Source of the DNA: Pseudomonas anatoliensis
GTDB taxonomy: Bacteria > Pseudomonadota > Gammaproteobacteria > Pseudomonadales > Pseudomonadaceae
DNA: 64,000 bases
Assembly: GCF_017976235.1 (NCBI RefSeq)
Contig: NZ_JACVHC010000001.1
Coordinates: forward strand, 124,001-188,000
Direction of reading: 5' to 3'
Part shown: positions 44,170 to 52,682 of the stretch, in pieces
How positions within the stretch are numbered: the stretch's first letter is position 1
Layout: each line of letters starts with the position of its first letter
The notes under the pieces: model-generated
Databases searched by the model: none
Told to the model about the DNA's origin: nothing
Seen by the model: only the letters and a program-made list of their open reading frames with translations
Program-made: the position numbers and the translations under genes

Positions 44170-45486
44170 ATGAATGCAGTCATAGCGGCGGTTGGCATCA
44201 TGCTGATTCTCAGCCTGTCCCGCGTGCACGTGGTGATCGCTTTGATCGTCGGCGCGCTGGTTGGCGGCCTGACCGGTGGTCTGGGCATCGATGCCACGCT
44301 CAAGGCGTTCAACAGCGGCTTGGGCGGCGGGGCGACGGTGGCGTTGTCCTACGCATTGCTCGGCGCTTTCGCCGTGGCGATTGCCAAGTCGGGCCTGGCC
44401 CATGCGCTGGCCGACAAGGCGCTGGCGATGGTCGACCGCCAGCACAGTACCGGTGGCGGCAACGTCAAATGGCTGCTGATCGGCCTGTTGTGGGTGGTGG
44501 CGATTGCCTCGCAGAACATTCTGCCGATCCACATTGCGTTCATTCCGTTGCTGGTTCCGCCGCTTCTTTATGTACTGACCAAGCTGCAACTCGACCGCCG
44601 CTTGATCGCCTGCGTCATGACTTTCGGTCTGATCACGCCGTACATGTTTCTGCCGGTGGGTTTCGGCAACATCTTCCTCAATGAAATTCTGCTGGCCAAC
44701 GTTGCACGCAGCGGCGTCGACATCAGCGGCATCAACGTCACCCATGCCATGGGCATTCCGGCGCTGGGCATGGTGTTCGGTCTGGCGATGGCCTTCATCA
44801 GCTACCGCAAGCGGCGCGTCTACGATCTGGCGAAGATCGAGCAGGTCGAGCAAGTGGCGGTGCAGTACAACCCGCTGAGCCTGATGATTGCCGGCGTGGC
44901 GATTGCCGCCGCGTTCATCGTGCAGTTGCTGCTCGACTCTATGATTATCGGGGCGCTGGTGGGCTTCCTGATCTTCTCGGTGTCGGGCATCGTCAAATGG
45001 CGCGACACCGATGATCTGTTCACCGAAGGCATGAAGATGATGGCGATGATCGGCTTCATCATGATCGCCGCCTCAGGCTTCGCCGAGGTGATGAAGGCCA
45101 CTGGGCAGATACAGACCCTGGTCGAGTCGTCGGCGTCGTTGATCAATCACAGCAAGGGCGTGGGCGTGCTGTTGATGTTGCTGGTCGGATTGCTGGTGAC
45201 CATGGGCATCGGTTCGTCGTTTTCCACGGTGCCGATTCTGGCGGCGATTTTCGTCCCGCTGTGCGTGCAACTGGGTTTCAGCCCGTTGGCCATCGTCTGC
45301 ATTGTCGGCACTGCCGGTGCGCTGGGCGATGCCGGTTCGCCGGCCTCGGACTCGACCCTGGGCCCGACCTCCGGCCTGAACATCGACGGTCAGCATCACC
45401 ATATCTGGGACACCGTGGTGCCAACTTTCCTGCACTACAACCTGCCTTTGCTGGCGTTCGGCTGGGTGGCCGCGATGGTCCTGTAA
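44170..45486 (+). CDS. Na+/H+ antiporter family permease (NhaC/YuiF-like)
   Basis: A 438-residue integral membrane protein with about 11-12 hydrophobic segments. It has the two-fold repeated ion-transporter layout, with conserved helical breaks such as SQNILPIHIAFIPLLVPPLL, LITPYMFLPVGFGNIFLNEI and GTAGALGDAGSPASDSTLGPTSGLN. These resemble the Na+/H+ antiporter family that includes B. subtilis YuiF. It probably exchanges cations or takes up an organic acid with Na+; the substrate is not certain. GAGGTAATGAA directly precedes the ATG. It is monocistronic between two chemoreceptor genes. Confidence 0.8.
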   Translation: MNAVIAAVGIMLILSLSRVHVVIALIVGALVGGLTGGLGIDATLKAFNSGLGGGATVALSYALLGAFAVAIAKSGLAHALADKALAMVDRQHSTGGGNVKWLLIGLLWVVAIASQNILPIHIAFIPLLVPPLLYVLTKLQLDRRLIACVMTFGLITPYMFLPVGFGNIFLNEILLANVARSGVDISGINVTHAMGIPALGMVFGLAMAFISYRKRRVYDLAKIEQVEQVAVQYNPLSLMIAGVAIAAAFIVQLLLDSMIIGALVGFLIFSVSGIVKWRDTDDLFTEGMKMMAMIGFIMIAASGFAEVMKATGQIQTLVESSASLINHSKGVGVLLMLLVGLLVTMGIGSSFSTVPILAAIFVPLCVQLGFSPLAIVCIVGTAGALGDAGSPASDSTLGPTSGLNIDGQHHHIWDTVVPTFLHYNLPLLAFGWVAAMVL

Positions 45487-45500
45487 CACCACAAGTCCAC

Positions 45501-45592
45501 CTGTAGGAGTGAGCCTGCTCGCGATGGCGTTGTATCAGTCGGCAAATGTGCTGACGGGTCGGACGCTATCGCGAGCAGGCTCACTCCTACAG
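45501..45592. repeat. REP pair (GTAGGAGTGAGCCTGCTCGCG type)
   Basis: CTGTAGGAGTGAGCCTGCTC and its complement form the outer arms, with a TCGCGATGGCGT/ACGCTATCGCGA inner stem. It is a different REP class from most others here. Confidence 0.88.
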
Positions 45593-45684
45593 GGGATGTG
45601 GTGATTCCTCAGCTCAACTTTTGACCTGGCGTGCCGTTAAAGCCTTTAACCACGCCAATAAAACCAAAAGAGTGAGCACCCCCA

Positions 45685-47367
45685 ATGCGCCTGAGCCTCA
45701 AGGCTAAAGTCCTCTCCCTCGCCGTCCTCCCGGTATTGCTCTTTGCGCTGGTCATCAGCCTGACCACGCTGTTCATTCTTCAGGAACAGGCGCGCGAAGA
45801 GGTCGAACAGACCCGCGAGCGCCTGCTCGGCGACGCCAAAGCCACTCTGCAAAGTTACGTCGCCGTGGCCATGACCACGATCAAACCGCTGTACGACGCT
45901 GCCGCCCCCGGCGATGAAGCGGCGCGCGCGCAGGCGATCAAACTGCTTTCGGGGATTCGCTACGGCAAGGACGGCTACTTCTTCGGCTACGACTCCGAAA
46001 CCGTGCGCCTGTTCAAGGCCAACGATCCCGAAGGCGTGGGCAAAAGCTTCAAGGACAACCGCGATCCGAATGGCGTCTACGTCAACCTCGGCCTGGTGAA
46101 AGTGGCGAAGGACGGCACGCATTACCTGCAATACAGCTCGCCGCTGCCGGGCAACGCGAAGGTGCTGGTGCCGAAACTCGGCTACACCGAATACCTCGCG
46201 AAGTGGGACATGGCGGTCGGTACCTCGGTCAACCTCGACGGCATCGAAGCGCAAGTGGCGTTGGTCGAAACGCAGGTGCAGGAACGCATGCAAGGCGTGG
46301 TGCTGAGCATCGTCGGCGTGGCGGTGGTGGTGCTGCTCGTTATTGCGGCGGTGGGGATGCTGCTGGCCAATACCATTTTGCGTCCGCTGACCCAGATGAA
46401 AGCCAACCTCGATGACATCGCAGCAGGCGAGGGTGACCTGACACGCCGCCTGAACATCACCAGCCAGGACGAACTGGGTGAGCTGGCCGGCTCGTTCAAT
46501 CGCTTCGTCGACAAGATTCATGGCTTGGTGCGGCAGATCACCGAGATGACCACGCAACTGACCGGGTTGGTGACGCAGGTCTCCGATCAGGCCCAGCGTT
46601 CGGATCAGGCGATGGAGCGTCAGCGCCACGAGACCGATCAGGTCGCCACGGCGATCAACGAAATGTCCGCCGCCGCCCAGGAAGTCGCCAAGAGCGCGCA
46701 GAACGCCGCCGTCGCCGCCCAGCAAACCGACGAAGAAGGCCAGAGCGCCAAACGCGTGGTCGCGGGCAGCATCAAACAGATTCACGCGCTGGTCGATGAC
46801 ATCCGCAGCAGCGGGGTATCGCTCGATAGCCTGCAACAGGACGTCAGTTCGATTGTCGGCGTGCTCGGGGTGATCCGTTCGATTGCCGAGCAAACCAACC
46901 TGCTGGCACTGAACGCGGCAATTGAAGCGGCGCGCGCCGGTGAGGCCGGGCGTGGGTTTGCAGTGGTGGCGGATGAGGTTCGTGCGCTGGCCAGTCGTAC
47001 GCAGATCAGCACCCAGGAAATTCAGGCGATGATCGATCGCTTGCAGGCGGGCACGCAATCGGCGGTCGAGGCGATGCGCCGTTCCAGCGAGGCGGGTGAC
47101 GGTACATCGGCGCAAGCCAATCAGGCCGGGGCTTCGCTGGATGCGATGGCGGAATTGATTGCGACCATCAACTCGATGAACGCGCAAATCGCCAGCGCTG
47201 CCGAGGAGCAGACGGCGGTGGCCGAAGAGATCAACCGCAGCGTGCATCAGATTGCGGTGGCGGTGGATAGCGTGGCGGATGAAACGCAACTGGGGGCGCA
47301 GACTTCGCGCAGTCTGGCGGATCTCGGCCAGCGGTTGGGCAAACTGGTTGGGCAGTTCCGAATCTAG
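45685..47367 (+). CDS. Methyl-accepting chemotaxis protein with single Cache sensor (McpP-like)
   Basis: A 560-residue chemoreceptor. It has an N-terminal membrane helix, an sCache_2-type sensor of about 150 residues ([47 protein letters not shown]), a second helix (about 209-230), HAMP and the signalling hairpin ([26 protein letters not shown]). The [10 protein letters not shown] pattern is typical of single-Cache receptors such as P. putida McpP, which senses C2-C3 carboxylic acids, so short organic acids are the likely ligands. The upstream neighbour may be an organic-ion transporter, which would fit. Confidence 0.92.
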   Translation: MRLSLKAKVLSLAVLPVLLFALVISLTTLFILQEQAREEVEQTRERLLGDAKATLQSYVAVAMTTIKPLYDAAAPGDEAARAQAIKLLSGIRYGKDGYFFGYDSETVRLFKANDPEGVGKSFKDNRDPNGVYVNLGLVKVAKDGTHYLQYSSPLPGNAKVLVPKLGYTEYLAKWDMAVGTSVNLDGIEAQVALVETQVQERMQGVVLSIVGVAVVVLLVIAAVGMLLANTILRPLTQMKANLDDIAAGEGDLTRRLNITSQDELGELAGSFNRFVDKIHGLVRQITEMTTQLTGLVTQVSDQAQRSDQAMERQRHETDQVATAINEMSAAAQEVAKSAQNAAVAAQQTDEEGQSAKRVVAGSIKQIHALVDDIRSSGVSLDSLQQDVSSIVGVLGVIRSIAEQTNLLALNAAIEAARAGEAGRGFAVVADEVRALASRTQISTQEIQAMIDRLQAGTQSAVEAMRRSSEAGDGTSAQANQAGASLDAMAELIATINSMNAQIASAAEEQTAVAEEINRSVHQIAVAVDSVADETQLGAQTSRSLADLGQRLGKLVGQFRI

Positions 47368-47385
47368 GAGCCGTACACAAACCCC

Positions 47386-47466
47386 TGTAGGAGCTGCCGA
47401 AGGCTGCGATCTTTTGATTTTGCTTTTCAGAAGATCAAAAGATCGCAGCCTGCGGCAGCTCCTACA
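47386..47466. repeat. REP pair (inverted)
   Basis: TGTAGGAGCTGCCGAAGGC and GCCTGCGGCAGCTCCTACA arms lie between the convergent chemoreceptor and LysR genes. Confidence 0.88.
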
Positions 47467-47481
47467 GGGATGGGGTAGTCC

Positions 47482-48417
47482 TCAAGGCCTGTCCCAGTAA
47501 GGCACTTCGCCAAAACATTCGACAAAGAAATCAATCACCGTCCGTACCTTCACCGACAACCGCCGGCTCCCTGGCCACAGCACCGCGATCTGCTGCGGTT
47601 CCAGACTGTTCGACACCTGATATTCGCCCAGCACCGGCACCAGCGTGCCTTCGCGCACCGCTTCGCCAATCAGCCATGACGGAAACATCACCAACCCCAA
47701 CCCCTGTTCGGCAGCCTGGGTGAGGGTGTCGGCGTGGTTGCCGGTGATCGGCCCCCTCACCGAACAGGGCGTCCAGTCGCCTTGATCCTGACGGAAAAAC
47801 CAACGCTGCAGGCCAGTCGCGCCTTTGTAGGCCAGACACTGATGTCGCGCGAGTTCGTCGGGATGCTGCGGCGTGCCGTGGCGTTTCAGATACGCCGGGC
47901 TGGCGGCGACCTGAAAGCGGTGCGGCGCAATTATCCGCGCCTGCATGCTTGAATCGTGCAGCGGGCCGATGCGAAACAGCAGGTCTGCACCCTCCTGCAA
48001 CGGGTCGACGTAATGGTCGGTTTGCTGAATGTCCAGTTGCAGCTTCGGGTAACGCGCGCACAACTGACCGAGCCACGGCGTCAGATGCCGTTGACCAAAC
48101 ACCACCGGGGCGTTGATCCGTACAAGGCCGGTGGGTTCGCTTTGCTGTTCCTGCAAGGCTTGTTCGGCTTCTTCCAGTTGCACCAATACCAGGCGCGCAT
48201 GGTGGCCGAGCATGCGCCCGGCTTCGGTCGGCGTGACTGCGCGCGTGTGGCGATAGAGCAATTGCTGGTTCAGCGCTTGTTCCATCAACTGGATCTGCCG
48301 CGAGATGGAGGAGGGCGCCACGCCCTCGCGACGGGCGACTTCGGAGAAGCTGCCGTGGTCGAGCACTGCGACAAACAGTCTGAGTGCCTTGAAACCGAGT
48401 TCATTGAGCCCGTGCAT
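47482..48417 (-). CDS. LysR-family transcriptional regulator
   Basis: A 311-residue regulator with the N-terminal winged helix-turn-helix (HGSFSEVARREGVAPSSISR...QQLLYRHTRAVTPTEAG) and a periplasmic-binding-fold effector domain (RFQVAASPAYLKRHGTPQHPDEL, GLGLVMFPSWL). The domain boundaries fit the LysR family. It is divergent from the pair of small DMT permeases (112 bp between the starts), which it probably controls. The effector is unknown. Confidence 0.93.
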   Translation of the reverse strand: MHGLNELGFKALRLFVAVLDHGSFSEVARREGVAPSSISRQIQLMEQALNQQLLYRHTRAVTPTEAGRMLGHHARLVLVQLEEAEQALQEQQSEPTGLVRINAPVVFGQRHLTPWLGQLCARYPKLQLDIQQTDHYVDPLQEGADLLFRIGPLHDSSMQARIIAPHRFQVAASPAYLKRHGTPQHPDELARHQCLAYKGATGLQRWFFRQDQGDWTPCSVRGPITGNHADTLTQAAEQGLGLVMFPSWLIGEAVREGTLVPVLGEYQVSNSLEPQQIAVLWPGSRRLSVKVRTVIDFFVECFGEVPYWDRP

Positions 48418-48529
48418 GGGTCATCCTGCTGTGCGAGTTGCGCAAAAGTGTTGTCCGGATGCTCCCATTTATCGCACAGCGAAGCCAGTCGATAATCCGC
48501 GCCATCGTTTACTTGCACAGGTTTTGGTT

Positions 48530-49015
48530 ATGCAAACGTTGGATGAGGTAAGTGTTAGCGCGCCAGTGGCCAAGCCGTTGTTGCGATTGTTGTTGCTGCC
48601 GCTGGTGATTCTGGCGGGCATGGGTTTATCAGTGGAGGCGGGCTTGCTCGGGCCGTTGGGGGTGCAGGTCGGACATTTGTGGGCGACCTTGAGCATCTTT
48701 GGCGTCGGCTCGGCGATTCTGTTTTTGCTGCTGTTGTTCGCGGGCCCGCAAAAGGGCCCTGCGTTCACCGATCTGCCGCGCTGGCAGTTGATCGGCGGGT
48801 TTCTGGGACCGATGTATGTGGTGGTTTTGACGTTGGCGACGCCGCATATCGGTATTGCGATGACGATGATCGCGATTCTGTCCGGGCAGGTCGGCAAGAG
48901 TGTCTTGATCGATCATTTCGGCTGGTTCGGGGCGACGCGCAAGAAGGTTAACGCTGAGCGTTGGCTGGCGTTGGGGTTGATTGTGGTGGCACTGGTTTTG
49001 ATTGCGCGGGGGTGA
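48530..49015 (+). CDS. Small DMT-family permease (YdcZ/DUF606-like), first of pair
   Basis: A 161-residue hydrophobic protein with about five membrane segments, half the size of full DMT exporters. Family segments include LRLLLLPLVILAGMGLSVEAGLLGPLG, PRWQLIGGFLGPMYVVVLTLATPHIGIA and ILSGQVGKSVLIDHFGWFG. I start it at 48530 (MQTLDEVSVSA), since the longer frame runs into the LysR gene. A second small DMT gene begins immediately after, so the two probably form a heterodimer. It is divergent from a LysR regulator. Confidence 0.82.
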   Translation: MQTLDEVSVSAPVAKPLLRLLLLPLVILAGMGLSVEAGLLGPLGVQVGHLWATLSIFGVGSAILFLLLLFAGPQKGPAFTDLPRWQLIGGFLGPMYVVVLTLATPHIGIAMTMIAILSGQVGKSVLIDHFGWFGATRKKVNAERWLALGLIVVALVLIARG

Positions 49016-49018
49016 GTG

Positions 49019-49474
49019 ATGAGTTTGATTATTTTGTTGGCAGTGGTGGTATTGGCCGGCGCGGTGTTGAGTGTGCAGGCGGCGATCAATGGGCGTTTGG
49101 GTGAAACCGTTGGTGTATTGCGCAGCAGTTTGCTGACGTTTGTGGTGGGTGCGGTGGTGACCGGGTTGTTGATTTTGTTTTTTGAGCCGGCGCAGGCGGT
49201 GAGTCTGCTGGATGTGCCCAAGTGGCAGTTGATGGGGGCTCTGTTTGGGGTGGTTTATATGATGGTGATGGTGGGCGCGGTGCCTGTGGTGGGGACGGCT
49301 GTGGCGACTGTGGCTGTCATTGTCGGGCAGCTTGGGATGGGGATGTTGATTGATAATTTTGGCTGGTTGGGGAATCCGGCGATTGAGCTTTCTTCGAGTC
49401 GGGTTTTGGCGATGGGTTGTTTGGGGTTGGCTTTGGTTTTTATGTATCGCAGTAGTGTTCGGTCTTCTGACTGA
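49019..49474 (+). CDS. Small DMT-family permease (YdcZ/DUF606-like), second of pair
   Basis: A paralogue of the preceding gene (151 residues from the ATG at 49019; a GTG one codon earlier is possible). Shared landmarks are LSVQAAINGRLG, PKWQLMGALFGVVYMMVMVGAVPVVGTA and VIVGQLGMGMLIDNFGWLG. It starts 3 bp after the upstream stop, with GGGGGTGAG as ribosome site. Paired half-size permeases usually work as dimers, and the LysR regulator upstream is the likely controller. The transported compound is unknown. Confidence 0.82.
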   Translation: MSLIILLAVVVLAGAVLSVQAAINGRLGETVGVLRSSLLTFVVGAVVTGLLILFFEPAQAVSLLDVPKWQLMGALFGVVYMMVMVGAVPVVGTAVATVAVIVGQLGMGMLIDNFGWLGNPAIELSSSRVLAMGCLGLALVFMYRSSVRSSD

Positions 49475-49489
49475 TTGTTTTTGGTGTAC

Positions 49490-49799
49490 ATATCCGTTGC
49501 TGCGGTGATGGCTGCTTAGGGTTTCGCCCTTACGGCGAGTCACCTTTTCCAGACGCCGAAAAGGTAACCAAAAAGGCTTTACCCTGACGTACGGCCCTCG
49601 CTGTGGCTCGGGTTCCTTCGCTGCGGAATTGATCCGGGGGCATCGCCTCCGGTTTGCTTCGCTGCACCTCCTCTCGATGTGTTTGGCTGCGCCAAACGGT
49701 CGCTGCGCTCCCACCCCCGGATCAATCCCTCCACTCAGCCTGCCGACGGGCTCTGAGATCAAGAGCTGCACTCGAGCTAACGCTCATTGTGTTGAGTGG
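49490..49799 (+). repeat. Dispersed ~310-bp repeat, copy C
   Basis: Near-identical to copy A (29766-30081), from ATATCCGTTGCTGCGG to ATTGTGTTGAGTGG. It lies 15 bp after the DMT gene stop and shares with copy A the proposed mirrored partner downstream (copy D). Confidence 0.9.
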
Positions 49800-49939
49800 T
49801 GGGAGAGCATGCGGTCGGCTTTTGTTCGGTGTTGGATTCACCCCTCACCCCAGCCCTCTCCCCGAGGAGAGGGAGCCGATTTGTGAGGCTTTCAGAATCT
49901 GAGTTCGACTCGGTATCCCAGGTCGGCATAGCTCTGCCA

Positions 49940-50040
49940 AACACCTCACCCTAGCCCTCTCCCTCCGGGAGAGGGCTAGGGTGAGGGGCTCTTGATCTGG
50001 CTCTTGATCTGGCTCTTGATGTTGCTCTTGCTCTTAGCCC
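49940..50040. repeat. Hairpin and short direct repeats
   Basis: CACCCTAGCCCTCTCCC (about 49947) and GGGAGAGGGCTAGGGTG form a long G/C stem with a tiny loop (about 49947-49984). Three CTCTTGATCTGG-like direct repeats follow (49988-50024). The two pieces sit between repeat copies C and D. Confidence 0.8.
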
Positions 50041-50300
50041 CCATCGGCAGGCCGAGCGGAGGTGTTCATCCGGGGGGCAGGCGCGCAGCGCCGTGCGGCG
50101 AAGCCGCATTCATCGAGAGGAGGTGCAGCGAAGCAAACCGTAGGCGATGCCCCCGGATGGACACCGTAGCGAGGGAACACTGAGCCTCAGCGAAGTGCCG
50201 TACGCCGGGGGCAAAGCCTTTTGGTTCCTTTTTGGCGTTTGAAAAAGGGACTCGCTGTAAGAGCGAAACCGCCAGCCGCAACACCCGTAGCAACGGATAT
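50041..50300 (-). repeat. Dispersed repeat, copy D (reverse orientation)
   Basis: Very similar to copy B (30341-30605) and in reverse orientation to copy C. It includes the GGCGATGCCCCCGGATGGACA segment and ends with GCAACGGATATG. The frames inside it are not genes. Confidence 0.88.
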
Positions 50301-50340
50301 GCTCACAACTCCCAAAAACCAAAAACCAAACACAAACAAA

Positions 50341-50375
50341 ATCAAAAGATCGCAGCCTGCGGCAGCTCCTACACT
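50341..50375. repeat. Single REP unit
   Basis: TCAAAAGATCGCAGCCTGCG followed by GCAGCTCCTACAC is one half of the common REP pair, without its partner, upstream of the metallothionein gene. Confidence 0.75.
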
Positions 50376-50431
50376 GTTGTTTACGGCTTGCATTCAAGCC
50401 TCAGACAACCACCACCCAAGGAGTCTGTCCC

Positions 50432-50599
50432 ATGCCTGATAGAAAATGCGATTGTCCCGGATGTAAATGCACCATCAAAGACGGCGAGCATGCGTACGCG
50501 GTGCACGGCAAGCACTACTGCTGCGAGGCCTGCGCCCACCACCACAAGGGGGGCGAGGAATGCTCAAGCAAGGGCTGCCAGTGCGCGCATCCCAAGTAA
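50432..50599 (+). CDS. Bacterial metallothionein
   Basis: A 55-residue protein starting MPDRKCDCPGCKCTIKDG and ending SSKGCQCAHPK. It has ten cysteines (6, 8, 11, 13, 30, 31, 34, 44, 49 and 51) plus histidines (HYCCEACAHHH), arranged like the SmtA/BmtA zinc-and-cadmium-binding metallothioneins. It would buffer Zn2+ or Cd2+ in the cytoplasm. AAGGAG stands eight bases before the ATG. The gene is too short for many automatic gene finders. A REP half lies upstream and a terminator hairpin shared with the opposing gene follows. Confidence 0.92.
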   Translation: MPDRKCDCPGCKCTIKDGEHAYAVHGKHYCCEACAHHHKGGEECSSKGCQCAHPK

Positions 50600-50613
50600 A
50601 CGTACCCATAAAA

Positions 50614-50639
50614 AAGTGGAGCCTAATCAGGCTCCACTT
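50614..50639 (-). terminator. Rho-independent terminator of the 90-residue gene, perhaps two-way
   Basis: AAGTGGAGCCT and AGGCTCCACTT form a perfect 11-bp stem with a 4-nt loop. Read leftwards it is followed by a run of T, so it ends the gene at 50623-50895, whose stop codon lies in the stem. It also lies 15 bp after the metallothionein gene. Confidence 0.8.
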
Positions 50640-50895
50640 CCAGTTTCAGGCTGTCATCTTCCAGCCGCTCGGTATGGCGCACCGTACCTTGTAGCAATCG
50701 ACCGTCAACCCTGACCACGACGGTTTTCGCCTGATCAAGATCTTCAGGTAACGGTGCCGGCACCCTCAGCGCGAAGCGAAACGGATCATCTTCGACGGCT
50801 TCAAGTCCTACCGGGCAGTCGACACTTTTGGTGATACGCCCGAACAAACTGTCCAGGCCGTAATCCAGATGTGCCGGGCTCATGAGGTGGGTCAT
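50623..50895 (-). CDS. Hypothetical protein (90 aa)
   Basis: A 90-residue acidic protein (MTHLMSPAHLDYGLDSLFG...VVVRVDGRLLQGTVRHTERLEDDSLKLEVEPD), probably a small beta-rich cytoplasmic protein. I do not recognise a family. Its stop codon (TAG) lies inside the terminator stem. It shares the minus strand with the DUF6555 gene upstream (39 bp gap), so the two may be one transcript. Confidence 0.6.
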   Translation of the reverse strand: MTHLMSPAHLDYGLDSLFGRITKSVDCPVGLEAVEDDPFRFALRVPAPLPEDLDQAKTVVVRVDGRLLQGTVRHTERLEDDSLKLEVEPD

Positions 50896-50934
50896 TGTGC
50901 ATTCCCCCGAATGATGTCGATTACTGTGCGCAGC

Positions 50935-51162
50935 TTAGCTGGTCGGTCGCCAGACGACGTTTTCCACGCCGAATTTTTCCGCCATCGGTTTACTGGTCTT
51001 CTGCACCTTTTCCCGACCGAAACGCGGGATCCGGCCTACGCCGGCGTCGCAACTCGCCCAATGCCAAGCCTCGGCGTTGTCCATCTTGTCCGAGCGGATA
51101 ATGAAGGACTTGGGCGTGCCGTGAAGGGTGTAGTCGATGACATAAAGTTTTGCGTTGTTCAT
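50935..51162 (-). CDS. DUF6555 family protein
   Basis: A 75-residue protein with a start I place at 51162 (MNNAKLYVIDYTLHGTPKSF), which matches the small Pseudomonas family DUF6555 as I remember it. Conserved-looking pieces are KMDNAEAWHWASCDAGVGRIP and KVQKTSKPMAEKFGVENVVW. The ribosome site GGAGG is somewhat far upstream (about 12 bases). The function is unknown; no signal peptide or membrane segment is seen. Confidence 0.75.
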   Translation of the reverse strand: MNNAKLYVIDYTLHGTPKSFIIRSDKMDNAEAWHWASCDAGVGRIPRFGREKVQKTSKPMAEKFGVENVVWRPTS

Positions 51163-51294
51163 AAAGCCCGTATTCCTCCCTGTGGTAATAGAAGGATCGC
51201 GGCGCACCGGGAAAATTCACTCGGATTGTCCGACGGTATCTACCCCGATCTGACGGGAGCTACCGATGGCTGCGATCCAGTGATCACTTACCGG

Positions 51295-52254
51295 TCAGAA
51301 CTGATACCCGATCCCCGCGTAATACCCCCAACCATTCGAACGCGCGCGGAAATTACCGTCGCCGAAATTCAGCTCGCTGCCGTCCTCCCAGTTGCCGCCG
51401 TTGTGGAAATAACGCCCGACCAGGGTGAAGCGCAAATGGGTGAAGGAGTAGAGCAACACGTTGGTCGCCACCGTCGCGTTGGCGGTGCGTGCCGGGTTGT
51501 CCTTGTGGATGTCGGAGCCGAAATCGAAGTTGGTGAAGCCGATGTAGGTCAGCGAGGCACCGTTGCTGAATTTGTCGATGGGGATGATGTACTTGAGCTG
51601 CGCGCGGTAGCCGTCCCATGAATATTCGTTGCTCGCGCCGTAGTTTTCCCACTGGTAACGCCCGTACAGGTTGGCCGACAGGTTGACCCGCGAATGAGTG
51701 TCGATGTCGGTGCCGAAACCGCTGTAGAGGGTGTTGGCACGATTTTCTTTGCGGCTGCCGTGGTCGTAGATCCAGTCGAAGGCGACATACCATTCCTTGA
51801 ACGGGCCGATAGCCAGGCTGCGGCCGGCGAGGTAGTCGATGGAGATCCGCGGTTCGTGCTCCATGAACACCGGCGAGCCGTGGTCCCATACGCCTTTGTC
51901 GTGGCTGTTGCCGATGTTGAAGATCTTCGGCACGTCGATATAGCCGTATAGCTCGAACGGGCCCTTGCGCCCGAAGTATTCATATTCCAGGTAGATGTCG
52001 TCAGCCGGTTGCGGGCCGAAGCTGATGTCTTTGCTGCCGATCAGGGTCAGGTCCTGGTTGTACCAGTCCGACAGGTAAGCGCCTTTTTTCGGCGGGCTGG
52101 CTTCAGGGCTGAGGGTTTCGCCTTGGGCGGAGTCGTCGGGCAGAGCCGGTTGCGCAAATGCGCTTTGACTGAGAACTCCGGTAACGCCAGTCAGTAGCAA
52201 GGAAACAGCAAACGTGCGCGATAGGGGCGCGCGAAGAAGGGAAGCGACGTGCAT
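51295..52254 (-). CDS. tsx: Tsx-like nucleoside-specific outer-membrane channel
   Basis: This 319-residue porin resembles E. coli Tsx throughout. Matching segments are YLSDWYNQDLTLIGS, FGPQPADDIYLEYEYFGRKG, KGVWDHGSPVFMEHEPRISID, FGTDIDTHSRVNLSANLYGRYQWENYGA, YIGFTNFDFGSD and ELNFGDGNFRARSNGWGYYAGIGYQF with a C-terminal Phe. A signal peptide (to SAFA) precedes a roughly 35-residue disordered Ala/Pro linker not found in E. coli. Tsx lets nucleosides through the outer membrane. A perfect LacI-type palindrome lies about 83 bp upstream, so a nucleoside- or purine-responsive repressor is plausible. Confidence 0.93.
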   Translation of the reverse strand: MHVASLLRAPLSRTFAVSLLLTGVTGVLSQSAFAQPALPDDSAQGETLSPEASPPKKGAYLSDWYNQDLTLIGSKDISFGPQPADDIYLEYEYFGRKGPFELYGYIDVPKIFNIGNSHDKGVWDHGSPVFMEHEPRISIDYLAGRSLAIGPFKEWYVAFDWIYDHGSRKENRANTLYSGFGTDIDTHSRVNLSANLYGRYQWENYGASNEYSWDGYRAQLKYIIPIDKFSNGASLTYIGFTNFDFGSDIHKDNPARTANATVATNVLLYSFTHLRFTLVGRYFHNGGNWEDGSELNFGDGNFRARSNGWGYYAGIGYQF

Positions 52255-52336
52255 GCAAAGTCCTTTTTTTGCGGATCAAGGCCCGAATTCTTTGGGCCTG
52301 GCGGATGTGTGGCGAAAATGCCGTGATTGACGGTTC

Positions 52337-52348
52337 GCAAACGTTTGC
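52337..52348. promoter_or_regulatory. LacI/PurR-type operator palindrome upstream of tsx
   Basis: GCAAACGTTTGC is a perfect 12-bp palindrome with the central ACGT of LacI/GalR-family operators and the PurR/CytR half-site GCAAAC. It lies 83 bp before the tsx start codon. Confidence 0.65.
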
Positions 52349-52379
52349 ACAAGGCGTACCAGTTTTCTTCTAGCGGCCC

Positions 52380-52454
52380 TGTAGGAGCTGCGATCTTTTG
52401 ATCTTGATGCTTAAAAGCAACATCAAAAGATCGCAGCGTGCCGCAGCTCCTACA
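52380..52454. repeat. REP pair, shortened left arm
   Basis: The left arm reads TGTAGGAGCTGCGATCTTTTG (missing the central CCGAAGG-like part), the right arm GCAGCGTGCCGCAGCTCCTACA. It sits between divergent genes. Confidence 0.82.
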
Positions 52455-52682
52455 GAGGGATGTGTTACGGCCCGGTCCCCGTGTTCAAAGGCCTGAAAGC
52501 GCTGATTTAGAGGGCCTAGTATTAAAGTATTAACACCATTTAATCCGCTCCCATCTGCGCGGCTCTACTAGCGTTGTGAACAATTACGCGGTTTGTGATG
52601 ACCGTCGCAGTCTTGATGCGCGTGTGGAATAAGCACGACTCACACGCTTCAAGGAAGAATTGGCCACGACAAGGAGTAGCCC

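Larger units (their letters stand above)
52255..52682. other. Intergenic region between divergent tsx and the giant autotransporter gene
   Basis: It contains the LacI-type palindrome, a REP pair (52380-52454) and then about 225 bp before the autotransporter start, with an A+T-rich patch near 52510-52545 (AGTATTAAAGTATTAACACC) that could carry its promoter. No gene is seen. Confidence 0.6.
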
